DNA from: Owenia fusiformis
Lineage: Eukaryota > Annelida > Polychaeta > Sabellida > Oweniidae
Assembly: GCA_903813345.2 (NCBI GenBank)
Contig: CAIIXF020000038.1
Span: forward strand, 1 to 46,000
Reading direction: 5' to 3'
Length of the DNA stretch: 46,000 bases
The notes beneath the pieces are model-generated. The model saw only the letters and a program-made list of their open reading frames with translations, did no database searches and was not told the DNA's origin. Every line of letters begins with the position of its first letter. Positions within the stretch are counted from its first letter, which is position 1. The translations under genes and the position numbers were made by a program. Positions 31,157 through 42,283 of this stretch are shown one piece after another.

Positions 31157-33646
31157 GCTTTAAAATCAAACAGATGCCACAGAAGAAAATTACCTTCCAT
31201 ATATTAAATATTCATTCATTCGTTAATTAACAAGGATAATTATTGTTGGATGAATCACAGCTGCTATTATGATTTATTACTTGACCATTTCCAAAAAGCT
31301 ACATGATTTTTATTAAATAATTAAAAATTTACAATTAAGTCATAAACGTCTGCTCCTAGAGACTGTATGACATACACTGTTAAAATAAAACAATAAAAAT
31401 ACACTCATGAGTATATCAGTATTTTCAATATACATTTTAGATTGTAGCTTAGTATAGATGCCATGTTGATATGCAGCGACACTAGCAGAGGTGCTTTCAC
31501 AAAGTGAACTCGATGCACTGTTATTCTGATAGACAACTGAGGCATGACCATGGCAACAAACCACCTGGGGAGGTCATTTAGCCTCCTTCAGGATGAACTG
31601 GAAGGTAAGTACAAGTAGTAGCCGCTGGTCATATGTTGGCTTGATATTGCAAGAAAAAGTAATTATTTCCAGAAAACATTTTGGGAAAATTGCTATACTT
31701 GCCCATGTTGCTTTTTGGTATAAAATAAAGTATGAAGACATGTGTGTATTTCCTTGCTTTTTTCAGGATAGTGTTATTACATAGTCTTCTTTTAGTGAAC
31801 CTAGTAAGTGGTTAATGGCAGTCCAGTGTTATTGAAAAATGTGGAAAAGAGATTTGTAAAATTGAATAATTTTTCATGATATATATCAGCATTCCATGGA
31901 TTTGCCCTGAGGCTTTTGCACTCAATGTCAATATTGAGGTAATATTGTATAAATATTATCCTACATTATGGTATTCCCCATGAGGCTTTTGTACTCAATA
32001 TCAGATATAAACCTTATAATGTACTTACCAAACAAAAATTTCCAAAAAGCCTTAGTTAAGCTTTAATGTCCTGCTAAAGAACCCTTATTCTTACTATTGA
32101 AAATGGATTCTTGCAATACTCACCAATATGAATCTACTTGTTGAGACCCGATCAACTTGAGTTCTGAGAAAATGAGGATTTCATCAAGGGTGCCATTGAC
32201 TTAACATTGGGATGCAGTTGACTTTATCCTGCATATCTATGGACTCACTTGTCATTTTTTATTCTAGTGCATTGTGTCATATTATAATATTACACCAGAG
32301 ACTTTTGTATACAAAGTAAATCCAAACCTGTGAAGATAGAGGTCTTATTATACTGAAGTCCAGTATAAAGTGTTTATTGCATTTAAAATGTTTTCATTGT
32401 AATTATCGTGTGTTGGACAGGTGTGTATAAAAGAGAACTTTGTCATCACAATTGAATTTATGAATACCAGTATTACTATGGCCAAATGCATAAGTTGATA
32501 TTGGTCCATCTGAGCTTTCATAAACATGTCATAAACTATGTCTAACTGTTATTTAAATCGTTGACTCCAGCAACTGACATACATGATTGGAATACTCCCA
32601 GACACAAGGAAAGCTGTCACATACTTGTTGGATGTCGGAACACTTTATAGTGACTGACAGAATAAGAACAGTATTTTCAGGAGATGGGGTCAAGTTCTCA
32701 GCTTTTACTTTAACAGCAGCCAGGTCAGTGGAATAGACTAGATATACACCCATTGTCATGATCAGAAAATATTTATATAAAGTTGTGTATTATCTGTGAG
32801 TTGTAGATCTTGAATTACTCAGTTCATGTATTTTCAATAGAATTGAACATGAAGTCGTGACTTTACTGTCAGTTAAAGTTAAAATTTGAATCTCCCTCTA
32901 TAAATTATGACCTAATAATTTCAAAATATCTGTAGTTCTTTATCAACGATACATATAACGGTTTATGTACTATAAGATGGTATGTTTCTTTTATAAGTGC
33001 AGTATTAACACAAATAGTCATTTCAGTTTCATGCGAAATCTATATTTTTACTACTAACGATGAGAATTTGAGGAAAAGACGTGATTACTGCTCGAAGCCC
33101 ACATACCAGAAAGTAATCAAAAGCGATTCATTGGATATCCATTTCTCGTCTTTTCCATACATTGTGTAGGACTTGAAACTACTTCTTTTCCTCATAAAAA
33201 TTGTAATTTCCACACATACAAATTCAATTTGGAATTGTTAGATATGCAAAATACCCCACTCAGTAACAACGGTGTCATCTGTATACAATATTTTTTATCT
33301 ATTTCTTATAGAAATACTTTCCAACACTTGGAGCAATCATACTAAATTTTTTGAAACAATTTTAGATATTTCTGATATCTCTCTGGAGTGAATAGCATTC
33401 AAGAAGGTAATGAACTATGCGTCGATTCCATTAAAACATTTCTTGCTTTTTGCACTTTTTTGCACACGATTGGGAATTTCGTGAATGAATCCTAATTTTT
33501 TGACTCCCAAAATCTACATAAAGAGTAAAACCTGTGAAATACCTTTGTAAGTCAAACAATATTTTTGGGTTCCAAAGCTGTTTTACTCAGATTTTACTGT
33601 ATTCCAAAAAACATACACAAGATTCACAAAAACATGTCTATTTCAG
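31157..33646. other. AT-rich DNA with a half-copy of the 30749 MITE
   Basis: Bases 31672-31830 match the left arm of the 30749-31152 element and extend past the arm (blocks TTGCTATACTTGC, TTCCTTGCTTTTTTCAGGA, TCTTCTTTTAG). A GAGGCTTTTG-ACTCAAT block occurs twice (31910, 31985). Upstream exons of the CFAP65-like gene might lie here but I could not recognise any. Short minus-strand open frames (32553-32759, 31340-31564) show no family motif. Confidence 0.45.
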
Positions 33647-33881
33647 ACTGCCTCCTACCAGTTCCATGGAGCAGAGGTTGAGCGCTATGCCTACTATAAC
33701 AGTCTATGGGACTACAGGTTGGTAGAGAGTACTACCCACACTCCTCCATGGTGCTTGACACTCACCACAACAAGACAAACAACGAAACATGATATTGACT
33801 GAGTGTTTCCTGCCGTAAATGCCAGTGAAGCCACCTAATTTTGGCACCACACCTATCTTGTATTGCACCAGATTCCAATGG
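33647..33881 (+). pseudogene. CFAP65-like exon a
   Basis: Acceptor TCTATTTCAG, donor G|GTATGT. Reads SLWDYRLVESTTHTPPWCLT, a TGA, VFPAVNASEAT, a TAA, then continues in another frame as FGTTPILYCTRFQW. Two stops and a frameshift mark it as broken. Confidence 0.7.
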
Positions 33882-34232
33882 GTATGTATTACTTTTGTGT
33901 TTTCAAAACATATTAGCTTTAACCTTGAATAGGTATTATTTTAAATTATCATCATCAAAATTTTGTATTCTTGCAGATTTGCATCCTTCATTTCATATTT
34001 GAATTCAATGATCCATGCATTGTATATTCAGTTGTATTACATACCTAGCGAAGCATTTGTATGGAAGTCAATGGGAAAGTTAGCGAGCTATATCCACCGA
34101 TATTGCCCGATTACCCCGATATAGCCCGCTTACCTCGTTTTGATATTAGATTTCTTTAATAACCATGATAATATCATGACGTCACGTCATTGATACAAAG
34201 TAACCATGGGAACAAAGGCATGTAATACATCA

Positions 34233-34344
34233 GTTATGTCACTATGACGTGAAATATGCCTTCGTTCTTGCCCAAATATAGAGCCTCCCAAGGTCGGCCT
34301 ATATTGGGAGAACTCAGGCATATTTCACGTCATAGTGACATAAC
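34233..34344. repeat. Near-perfect 112-bp hairpin with 29-bp perfect arms
   Basis: The outer 29 bases (33 of which the start is GTTATGTCACTATGACGTGA) are perfectly inverted at 34316-34344. The inner part (GTTCTTGCCCAAATATAG against its mirror) is also largely complementary, leaving a short loop. A second, weaker inverted pair (TGTATTACAT words at 34033 and 34221) lies just outside. It sits in the intron between exons a and b of the pseudogene. Probably a very short MITE or palindrome-forming repeat; target duplication not clear. Confidence 0.85.
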
Positions 34345-34377
34345 CTCTAAATATTGTTCTTAACCTTGTGTTTATAG

Positions 34378-34516
34378 CATATTCAGTGTAAAGTTCACCA
34401 AGAGACAACTAACTGATGGATACCAAATGTTTGTGGTGAAAACTCTTCCTAAAGAGGTGAACACATACAGACTGACACTCAAACTGTGCCTTAATGATGC
34501 TGACAAAAACACACAG
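34378..34516 (+). pseudogene. CFAP65-like exon b
   Basis: Acceptor GTTTATAG, donor CACAG|GTTTGA. Open throughout, reading IFSVKFTKRQLTDGYQ and later NTYRLTLKLCLNDADKNTQ, a beta-sandwich segment. It joins to DILVWESAD at 35004 after a TTGTTTTAG acceptor, which then runs into TAA at about 35031. Confidence 0.65.
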
Positions 34517-35319
34517 GTTTGAATTTTATGTTGAATTTTTTGGAAGATATCAATATTGCAAAGGAGGGGAGAGGGAAGGTGGTCATTTTTCACAAAACGT
34601 TACTTACTAGGAATGCATGTAAAAGTATTTTTGTTCCCTTGAACTAATGGCCTTGAAAATGGCCTAATAATGGAATGTATGATATAAATCAATTATACAC
34701 TGGGAGGTTTTGGATACACATACCATATATCCTGAGGGATAATTGTACATTCAAAAGCACAGTTAAACATGTAAAGTGTAACACCTCCATAAGTGGAACA
34801 CTTCAAAGTCCTGTTACCCATTAACTATTGTAAAATAAATATCTGTAAGTGGAAAATTTCCTATTTAGAAGTGCTACATGTGTTCTACTTACACAGGCTT
34901 TACTGTGCATGCATTTTGTAAATTAATTTAAATTGAAAAGCCTTCATGTTACTATCATAAAGGAGATATCTTATGGTTGTGAGTTTATTGTTCTTTGTTT
35001 TAGGACATCTTAGTGTGGGAATCTGCAGATTAAATTAAATTAATTATCAAAGGAATATCAAAAATATCAAATTATGAAATTATTAAAAAAATTCCTAAAC
35101 CAACAATATTCATCAAAACTTTTTCTTGTTTATTTGAGGATTTCTGTTTTTATGCAAAAACTCTTGCTGCACTCACACATTTGAAGATATCAATATCCAA
35201 TCAAGAATACAAATGATATTTTTTCAAAGTTAATGATATTCAATTAATACTTTGCAACAAAACTGAGAGACACAATAAAACTGCAGAAAAATAACCAAGA
35301 CTCTCCTATGATTTGTAGG

Positions 35320-35572
35320 TTTAAGTGAAAATTGAACCACAAAGATGCAAAGCTATTATCAGTTCACCCTCCGAAAGGAACCATCCTATCCAATGAGTCC
35401 CAAAACCATACATGAGCTTTTAAACTCACCTGAAAGAAGAACTTTGTCTCAAAGCCTAGTCTCATAGTCTGGGGCCAAGGTCAAAGTGCAACAAACTCAA
35501 CAGGCAAGAAGAAACAGTTCGTACTATGTGTGTTAGCTGAACGATCTCTTGGGCAAATAGAGGTAGGGGAAA
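35320..35572 (+). pseudogene. CFAP65-like exon d
   Basis: Acceptor ATTTGTAG, donor GAG|GTAGGG. Reads FK-stop-KLNHKDAKLL, SVHPPKGTILSNESQNHT, stop, AFKLT, stop, KKNFVSKPSLIVWGQG and QFVLCVLAERSLGQIE. All three stops are TGA; the first two replace positions usually held by Trp in this family, consistent with single G-to-A changes. Confidence 0.7.
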
Positions 35573-35826
35573 TATAAGATATGTGAGTTGTATGTGCGAT
35601 CTTTCACTGCAGTTATTTTGATATGAGTTATTTTGAACTTCTACTAAAATTTTGAAATTATGTTGAATTACCATTCAAAGAACATAGTTGGTAAATACAT
35701 GTAAAGTTAAATACATTGTACATAAAATGAATATGCATTTTAAGTCATTCACAAAATATTTTCTTAAAATGATTATAGAATTCTATCCCTACCCACAAAT
35801 AACTTGTATTTATTCATACATTCTAG

Positions 35827-35988
35827 GTTGAGTCTACATGGTAGACTATGATAATGTTGTGGTTGGAAGCTCAGCTACACAGAATATAGTTCTGGTGAAC
35901 ACAAGCAATTGAAGTCTCCAATATAAACTAGATATAGAGCAGAATGTCACTGGGGATGTCCCTGATGAAGTCATCAATGACAGTATTG
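35827..35988 (+). pseudogene. CFAP65-like exon e
   Basis: Acceptor CATTCTAG, donor TATTG|GTAATT. Reads DYDNVVVGSSATQNIVLVN, TSN, a TGA, then SLQYKLDIEQNVTGDVPDE. It ends in phase 1 and joins exactly to the CA that opens the next exon, giving Ala-Leu-Arg-Leu. Confidence 0.75.
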
Positions 35989-36270
35989 GTAATTCCAAGT
36001 TTAATTTATTTGTTATTTATTTTTATAAGTTCCTTATGGAAATAGTGCTAAGACATTTTTAATTACAAGACATTTACATCTATACATGTCATTATATATA
36101 CTAGATATAGTAATGATTGTACAATCGTCTCTCTGCATATACATGTATTATCATATACGCTTATGTAGTTAATTATTTAATCACTAAATGGAATAATTAT
36201 TTATTATATTGAATGTAATAATATTATATTTTTCACCATTTCTAACCATATCCATTAATCATTATTCCAG

Positions 36271-36588
36271 CACTACGGTTAGAAAGAAGCTTTAGTATCC
36301 TTTCAGCATACTCAAAAGTTATGGTGATAGGCACAGTTCAACCAATGTGACGGCTCTGTTATCAGTTTGCTATTTCATACCAGCTGATTACATCACAAAA
36401 AGGTGATAATATTGAACTCATTGAAACTCAACATTTGTGCCACATTTTGGCATTGGGTGTGTTCCCAGTTATGTCAATCACTGATGCCCGTTGCTATAAT
36501 AGCGTTATAGGGATCAGCAAAAACAATTATGGAATCAATTCTCATTGGATAACCTGAACATGTGTCTTGATTCAATGCCATTTGTGCA
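36271..36588 (+). pseudogene. CFAP65-like exon f
   Basis: Acceptor TTATTCCAG. Reads LRLERSFSILSAYSKVMVIG, TVQPM, TGA (likely from CGA), RLCYQFAISYQL, then CHILALGVFPVMSITDARCY. A frameshift near 36521 moves the match to KQLWNQFSLDNLNMCLDSMP. The exon end is not clear. Confidence 0.75.
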
Positions 36589-36784
36589 GTAGATATCATA
36601 TTCTTTGACATCAAGGAAAATGTACAGCCGGGTTTTTAGCCAAACTTATGTAACTTGATTTGTTAAGTTTCTATCATCAATATGAAGTACAATTTCTTTG
36701 CACTTTTCCTTGGGTAAAGCAGAATAGACATATAACACAGTGTTTGCTAATAAGATTTCCTTATGAGATCTCTTTAAATTTTAG

Positions 36785-36921
36785 CTGCAGAAGAAGACAG
36801 CCTGTTCACACCAGGTCTAGATTGGACTCTAACTTATTAGTGCTACTCCAGTAGGAACAGTGCCATGTGTGAGCCATATACAACTCATGACTGAGAACTT
36901 CGGAGCAGTACCTACTGAATG
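36785..36921 (+). pseudogene. CFAP65-like exon g
   Basis: Acceptor AAATTTTAG, donor ATG|GTAAAA. The later part reads SATPVGTVPCVSHIQLMTEN and FGAVPTEW in one frame, preceded by stops in that frame; the family has an N-x-G-x-VP-W motif at this point. Weakest of the listed blocks. Confidence 0.5.
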
Positions 36922-37804
36922 GTAAAATACTTAATATTATATAAAACAAGATATTGAATTATTTTACACGTCATTTTGATTTAGTCTTGGATGAAAGAAT
37001 TTGATCTCAGACCTAAAAGAATTGTATCTATTGTAAAGTATAGAATGAATTTAATGTGGTCTAATTGACCATTTTCCATATAAATGGAACAATAGATGGC
37101 ATCATGGGTATTGGTAGGGCTTAATAACATGGCAACTCAATGGCAAGAGTCACTTAATTTATTGATTTAACAAGTAATTCCATTTGGATCAACTTAAAAC
37201 ACCATTGAACTTTAACTATATGATATTATTGACATGTGGATTGTGATTTCACATTAAAATTGTAATTCTTATAAGAGTAAATGAACTTTTCAAGATTTTC
37301 AACATTGTTTTTTATTGGGGTTTTACCCCGACCATTTTTAGAAATCTTGAAAATCTCTAGAATTTGAATATAGGTACATAAACAGTGCAAATCAAAATTT
37401 AGAAAATTACACACAGAATTCAAATATGCCATCAAATAGAAGAAAATGTTAGTCTTAAGTAATTAAAAATACAGATCTTCTAAAATCTCATTAAAAACTA
37501 TCCTTTAATGAGATTTCAAAGCTATATGGAAAAGCCTCTATTGACCAGGTCCTAGCGCCCCATAGGGAGTTACTTTAAATCTGGCAAGTTCAATGTTTGG
37601 CATGTATATTGGAAATAATTTAAGTTCCTCAGATGACAATTATTGATTAGTAGAATTGATTTGAATACTGGTGAGTCACCCTGAATTATTCTCAAATGCT
37701 GAGGAGGTCACTAAAACCTTTGAACTTCATTTAAAGCAGCTTCATTTGGATAGAAAATATGTCTTAATCCAAAAATTATTTCCAATCACTTCTTCTGTTC
37801 AAAG

Positions 37805-38013
37805 AATACTCTATGGAAACATTTGATGTTGTAATGAATGAAGACATTTTTCTCCAGATGAAAGTAATGGACAACAAGCCATTTGAGATCACCCCCAAGA
37901 AGGGCAAGCTGCAGCCAGGAAAATGTAAGACAATCAAGTTCTACAAACATGACATGGCTGGTACAGACAGCCTTCCGGTCCTACTCAAGGAGACCTCAGG
38001 CAGGGAAATATTG
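37805..38013 (+). pseudogene. CFAP65-like exon h
   Basis: Acceptor TCTGTTCAAAG, donor ATTG|GTATGG. Open throughout: METFDVVMNEDIFLQMKV, FEITPKKGKLQPGKCKTIKF, then HDMAGTDSLPVLLKETSG and REIL. This is the clearest family match and the least damaged exon. Downstream exons were not recognised; a minisatellite-armed element begins 130 bp later. Confidence 0.8.
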
Positions 38014-38145
38014 GTATGGGATGTTTTGGATACACCTTTGTTTATTCATTTTTATGTCACTACCCCAAGTCATGACATATTGTTACAGTCTCCAATGTTT
38101 TTGTAGACTGTTCGGCATTTGGTTGTTGGTGTTCAACAGGGTAAC

Positions 38146-38890
38146 TGGACAACTCATTCCCTAGACAACTCATCCCTGGACAACTCATCCTCTGGACAAT
38201 TCATCCCTGGACAACTCATCCCCTAAGCAAATCATCCTTCGGCATGTTTGAGTAATGTAATGTTATACATTATCAATTCATGTTTGATATTCAAATGATT
38301 TTTTTAATGTTTTAGTTTGAATATGATCAGATTTAAGTTACATAAACATATATAACACGAACAAATAATTTTTGGAGGGGAAATCTTTACTGTTAGAAAA
38401 CCAAGGAGATTAATCAATTAACCAATTAATCTGTGATTTGTTTTGTAAATATTTACTTTTAAATTTTACTTTTAATATACAATTTTGATATTGTATTAAC
38501 ATTGATAAAAGAAGCTTCTTTGATGTCATAAATATGCTTGTTCAGTTCATAACTCAAATATTCTTTAATCCTAGGATTATTTTTTTACAGTATTCACAGA
38601 TGAAAACATTTACAGATAAAGTTCCTATAGTTCATGTTTTCAAGTTTTAATTTCATAATTTTGTGTCAATAAAGTGAAAAATAATATTTTGGATGATCCA
38701 AGGTGTATTTATTTGATATTTCCTTTCAAAAAATCACTTTACAAATTAGCTTCGTGTGATAAAGGATGAGTTGTCCAGGGGATGAGTTGTCTAGGGGATG
38801 GGTTGTCCAGGGGATAAGTTGTCCAGGGGATGAGTTGTCTAAAGGATGAGTTATCCAGGGATGAGTTGTCTAGGGGATGACCTGTCCCCA
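38146..38890. mobile_element. Element whose inverted arms are an 18-bp minisatellite
   Basis: At 38146-38240 about five units of TGGACAACTCATCCC(CT) run on the plus strand. At 38761-38890 about seven units of the reverse complement (GATGAGTTGTCCAGGG) occur. The two arrays face each other across about 520 bp of AT-rich DNA with no protein. Units are 16-18 bp and slightly varied. Inverted tandem arrays at both ends are known for some invertebrate MITE-like elements, but I could not name the family or fix a target duplication. Confidence 0.8.
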
Positions 38891-39389
38891 AGCCAAAAAG
38901 TGGTGACATTTTGCATGTTAATGCCTTGTCTTTGAATATGTGACTTCTCCATCCAACATCATCCATCATCATTTTTTGATTGAATCTAACTGTTCATCAT
39001 CTAGGTAAAGTGTCAAAACTGGATGCTCAATAACTTTAAGTTACTATAATCCCTTAACTAGAACAATGGCAACGCCAACGCGTAGCGAATCCCATCGAAC
39101 AGCCATGGAATACAAGGAAAGTAAGCAATGTTTTGGAGGATATGCTTCAAACTTTTTTTGTATAAATTACTCTTTTAGTATTTGCACTTGATATTTTTTC
39201 GATTCTGGTATATTGAAATGCATTGTCTTTGATGTCAATATTCTTCATATATCGTCATACAAATTGTTATTTCTGTACTCTCAGAAGAAGGATAAGATGT
39301 TAAGGGTTAACAATACTAGCAATCTACCTTTTGGAGTGGCTCACCAAGGGGAACATCAGTCCCGACATGACAGCAGCCCCCATAAAATG
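38891..39389. other. Intergenic DNA with one exon-like patch
   Basis: An ATG at 39066 opens a CpG-rich reading of 19 codons (MATPTRSESHRTAMEYKE) ending at GAAA|GTAAGC. It looks like a first exon but is short and unmatched. It may instead be the head of the repeat that continues as the TGACC array, since such repeats often carry AACGCCAACGC words. No firm call. Confidence 0.3.
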
Positions 39390-40315
39390 CTAATTACCTG
39401 TAAATTGATCATTTGACCTTGCCTGATTCTTGAATTGAGGTGATCTTGTCCAAAAGACCTAAAAACATCAAATACCTAGATATTCACCTTTGACTTTGAG
39501 ATGACCTTGGCCCATAAACATTGACTTTGACCTCATATAGCCTAATCATGAGTCACCAAGTCACAGTATCTTTTAAGTGCCTTAAAACGCCAAATACTTA
39601 GATATTGACCTTTGACCTTGACCCATGAACAATGACCTAAGGTCACCTAATCAAGGGTCACAGCAGCCTCCAAGGTGCTTAAAATGCCAAATACTTAGAT
39701 ATTGACCTTTAACCTTAAGATAACCTTGACCCAAAACATTGACCTTCACCTTAAGTCAACTAATTATTGGTCGCCAAGGGTTGCAGAAGCTGGCCTTAAA
39801 TCATCAAATGCCTAGATATTGACCTTTGACCTAGGATGTCAAATACCAAGATATTGACCCTTGAGCTTGGAATGACCTTGACCCATAAGGTTGATCTTTA
39901 CCTCAGGTCACCTAATGATTAGTCACCAAGGGTCACAGCAGTTTCAATGACCTTAAATCACCATAAACCTAAATGTTGACCTTTGAACTAGGAATGACCC
40001 TGACCTCAGCTCACCTAATTATGGGTTGCCAAGCGTCACAACAGCTCCGAAATGAATTAAAACGCCAAATTCTAAGATATTGATCTTTGACCTTGGAATG
40101 ACCTGAACCCATAATGTTGACCTTGACCTCAGATCACTTCATCATGGGTAGTCAAGTGTCAAAGCACAAACCAAGATCTTAAAAATTCAAATACTTAGAT
40201 ATTGACCTTTGACCTTGGAATGATCTTGACCTCTGACCTTCGTAGAATGCTCACTGCCCCACTTAGTATGTTGACCAAGTATAAGGGCCCAAGGTCAAAC
40301 CATCTAGGAGGAGAT
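39390..40315. repeat. TGACC(T)-rich tandem repeat, ~120-bp units
   Basis: About seven to eight units share the order AAATACTTAGATATTGACC, TTTGACCTTG-AATGACCTTGACCC, AT-TTGACCTTGACCTCAGGTCA, CCTAAT-ATGGGT, CACCAAGGGTCACAGCAGC and CTTAAAACGCC. The units are diverged. The text is dense in TGACCT/AGGTCA hexamers. A GACA microsatellite closes the array at 40321. Confidence 0.9.
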
Positions 40316-40320
40316 GTCTG

Positions 40321-40354
40321 GACAGACAGACAGACAGACAGAAAGACAGACGGA
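40321..40354. repeat. GACA microsatellite
   Basis: (GACA) units, partly GACG, directly end the TGACC array. The pairing of these two repeats is common in some marine invertebrate genomes, which suggests they form one dispersed element. Confidence 0.9.
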
Positions 40355-40854
40355 CCACCACGCTTTATAGTAAGAAGATGTGTGACTGAGTTGGTTTTTC
40401 ATACTTCAATTTTCGATAATTTTTAAGGCAATACCCTGACTCATTCCTTGACGTTTGAAGTTTCTTAACTTTTGAAATGTTTGATAAAAAATAGATGTGT
40501 TTAAATGTTATCTATACATTTCAAATTTAATTTCAGAATGGTACAGATGATGTTAGGAAGAAATCCCAAAGCTAAAGAGGTGTCGAGAAATACCCGACAT
40601 TCACAAAAAAACATTAGTTATTTTTTATCATAGTGGTGTATGATCCTCACTACCAAGTGTATGGCCTCAGTATATGTACTGACTTAGAAACTATGGAGAA
40701 TGATATCTACATCCACCATCAACTTCGAATACTGACAATGAACATTTGTGTTAGTTTAACATCAACAAGGTTAACATAATGTTAAAAATATCAATGAATG
40801 ATTTTATATTGATGAGGGTGAAAGTACTGGAATTTTTATTTAATTGACTGTATA
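40355..40854. other. AT-rich intergenic DNA, nothing recognised
   Basis: No gene or repeat could be supported between the GACA microsatellite and the 450-bp array. Confidence 0.4.
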
Positions 40855-40888
40855 ATTTTTGCTATTTATATGGTTGCCGTAGTAAAGA

Positions 40889-41594
40889 ATGACTGAAGGT
40901 ATTGCAACAGATTTCAGACAATCACATGTTGGATTTTAGGTATTTTCTAAGGATTTGATCAAGTGCATATGTTAGGCCAATCCATTAACTCCAGGACAAG
41001 CACTTATTGAGATGATAAAATAATTTGGACTTTGAGACAGGGGAGGTGCAAACACCCGACCAACATTTTTTCTGACATGTTGTCCTGATTTTCAAACCTT
41101 CCACTAAAGTTTTCTAAATGTTTTATGCATCAATATGTTGTATTTGGAGACACAAATAAACTCTTAAAAGAAAAATAGGATTCAAGCAGGGATATCACTT
41201 TTCGGTGACCAAAACTAGGCTGAAAACAATGGATCGCATGTGTTTTCCCTATGGGAAAATAACGTGGTAGAAACTGTTTTCCACTTTATCCCAGTTGAAT
41301 CCTATTTTCTTTTTAGGATATTAACTGTGTCTAGAAATGCAACATATTAATGCGTAAAACATTATAAAAAAGAGTGGAAGGGGTTGAAAATCAGGAAAAC
41401 ATTTTTGAAAAGAAATGTTGGTGGGGTGTTTGCACCTTCCCTGTCTTGAAGTCCAAATTATTTTATCATGTCTATGAGTACTTTTCCTTTAGATAATGCA
41501 TTGACCTAACATATGCACCCTTTTTTAAATTTTCAGAAAATTACCACAATCCAACATGTGACTGTCTGAAATCTTTTGCGATACCTTCCGTCAT
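40889..41594. mobile_element. Foldback element with ~300-bp inverted arms
   Basis: ATGACTGAAGGTATTGCAAC opens a left arm to about 41184; the right arm runs 41296-41594 and ends with the inverted counterpart. Matching blocks include GATTTCAGACA, GCATATGTTAGG, AAATAATTTGGACTT, GGTGCAAACACCC and AAAATAGGATTCAA. The loop is about 110 bp. No protein. The flanking array unit resumes on both sides, so it is a later insertion. Family unknown. Confidence 0.85.
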
Positions 41595-42283
41595 TTTTTA
41601 ACCTATTGTACATTTACATATTGTAAATTTACACTGATAATGATTGAGGTGAGAACTCACTTCGAGACTAGATCTTAAAGTTATTGTAGTATTTTAGTGT
41701 CATTGTAGAGTTGACCATAGGGCATACAGCAAATTGGAGGTGATTGTAAATTTTCTATATACGTCATAGCATAGGTATTTCTCAATAAGGATATGTTATA
41801 CAGCTACATATTTATGATGGTTGGCATTTTCCTTCTTCAGAAAACTATATCTACCATTGATTTGCTGTATTCCTTGTAGTGACTTTATAATTTTTATGGT
41901 TACCCTAATGGCTATACAGTATGCTGTATAGTGACCCTGAGACAATAATAAATAGGGTCATTAGTATTTCTCTATTTTGGGAAAGTGTGTCGCCATAGAA
42001 TTCCCAACTCTGTGGCGACTGTAGGTTTTCTTTGGTTGCTGTACAGGCTACCTTGTAGAAGCTACAATGTGTAAACTTTCACCGATAGAGGTGGGGAGAA
42101 GGACTCAATTAGAGTTTGATTCTTGAGTTGAAAGTAAAATTAGTATTGCACTCTATGCAGACTGTGCTATATGAAAGCAAGCAGTGTGTATATCAAGTTT
42201 GCAAGGTGCGGATATTAAGGGTCATTTTTGAATTTGAATTTGTGATATTTCACAAACTAAGGCATGTTGGGTACTCAATTATT

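Larger units (their letters stand above)
33647..38013 (+). pseudogene. CFAP65: CFAP65-like (CCDC108) ciliary gene, decayed, introns retained
   Basis: Eight exon-like blocks lie in the order expected for CFAP65, a large protein with ASH/MSP-type beta domains needed in motile cilia and sperm flagella. Recognisable pieces: DYRLVESTTHTPPWC, VFPAVNASEAT, LSVHPPKGTILSNESQ, VLVNTSN, LRLERSFSILSAYSKV, LALGVFPVMSITDARCY, FSLDNLNMCLDS, and GTDSLPVLLKETSGREIL. Most blocks have good AG and GT borders and the 35988/36271 junction joins in phase. Yet in-frame stops occur at about 33798, 33837, 35325, 35413, 35431, 35908 and 36348, and frameshifts in the first and sixth blocks. So it is an unprocessed, probably dead partial copy. 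Assignment is from memory of the family, not a search. Sequencing error cannot explain this many stops. Confidence 0.75.

Noticed and set aside
39066-39119. Possible first exon (ATG, 18-19 codons, GTAAGC donor)
   Set aside because: Too short, unmatched, and its CpG-rich AACGCCAACGC wording may be part of the repeat that follows.
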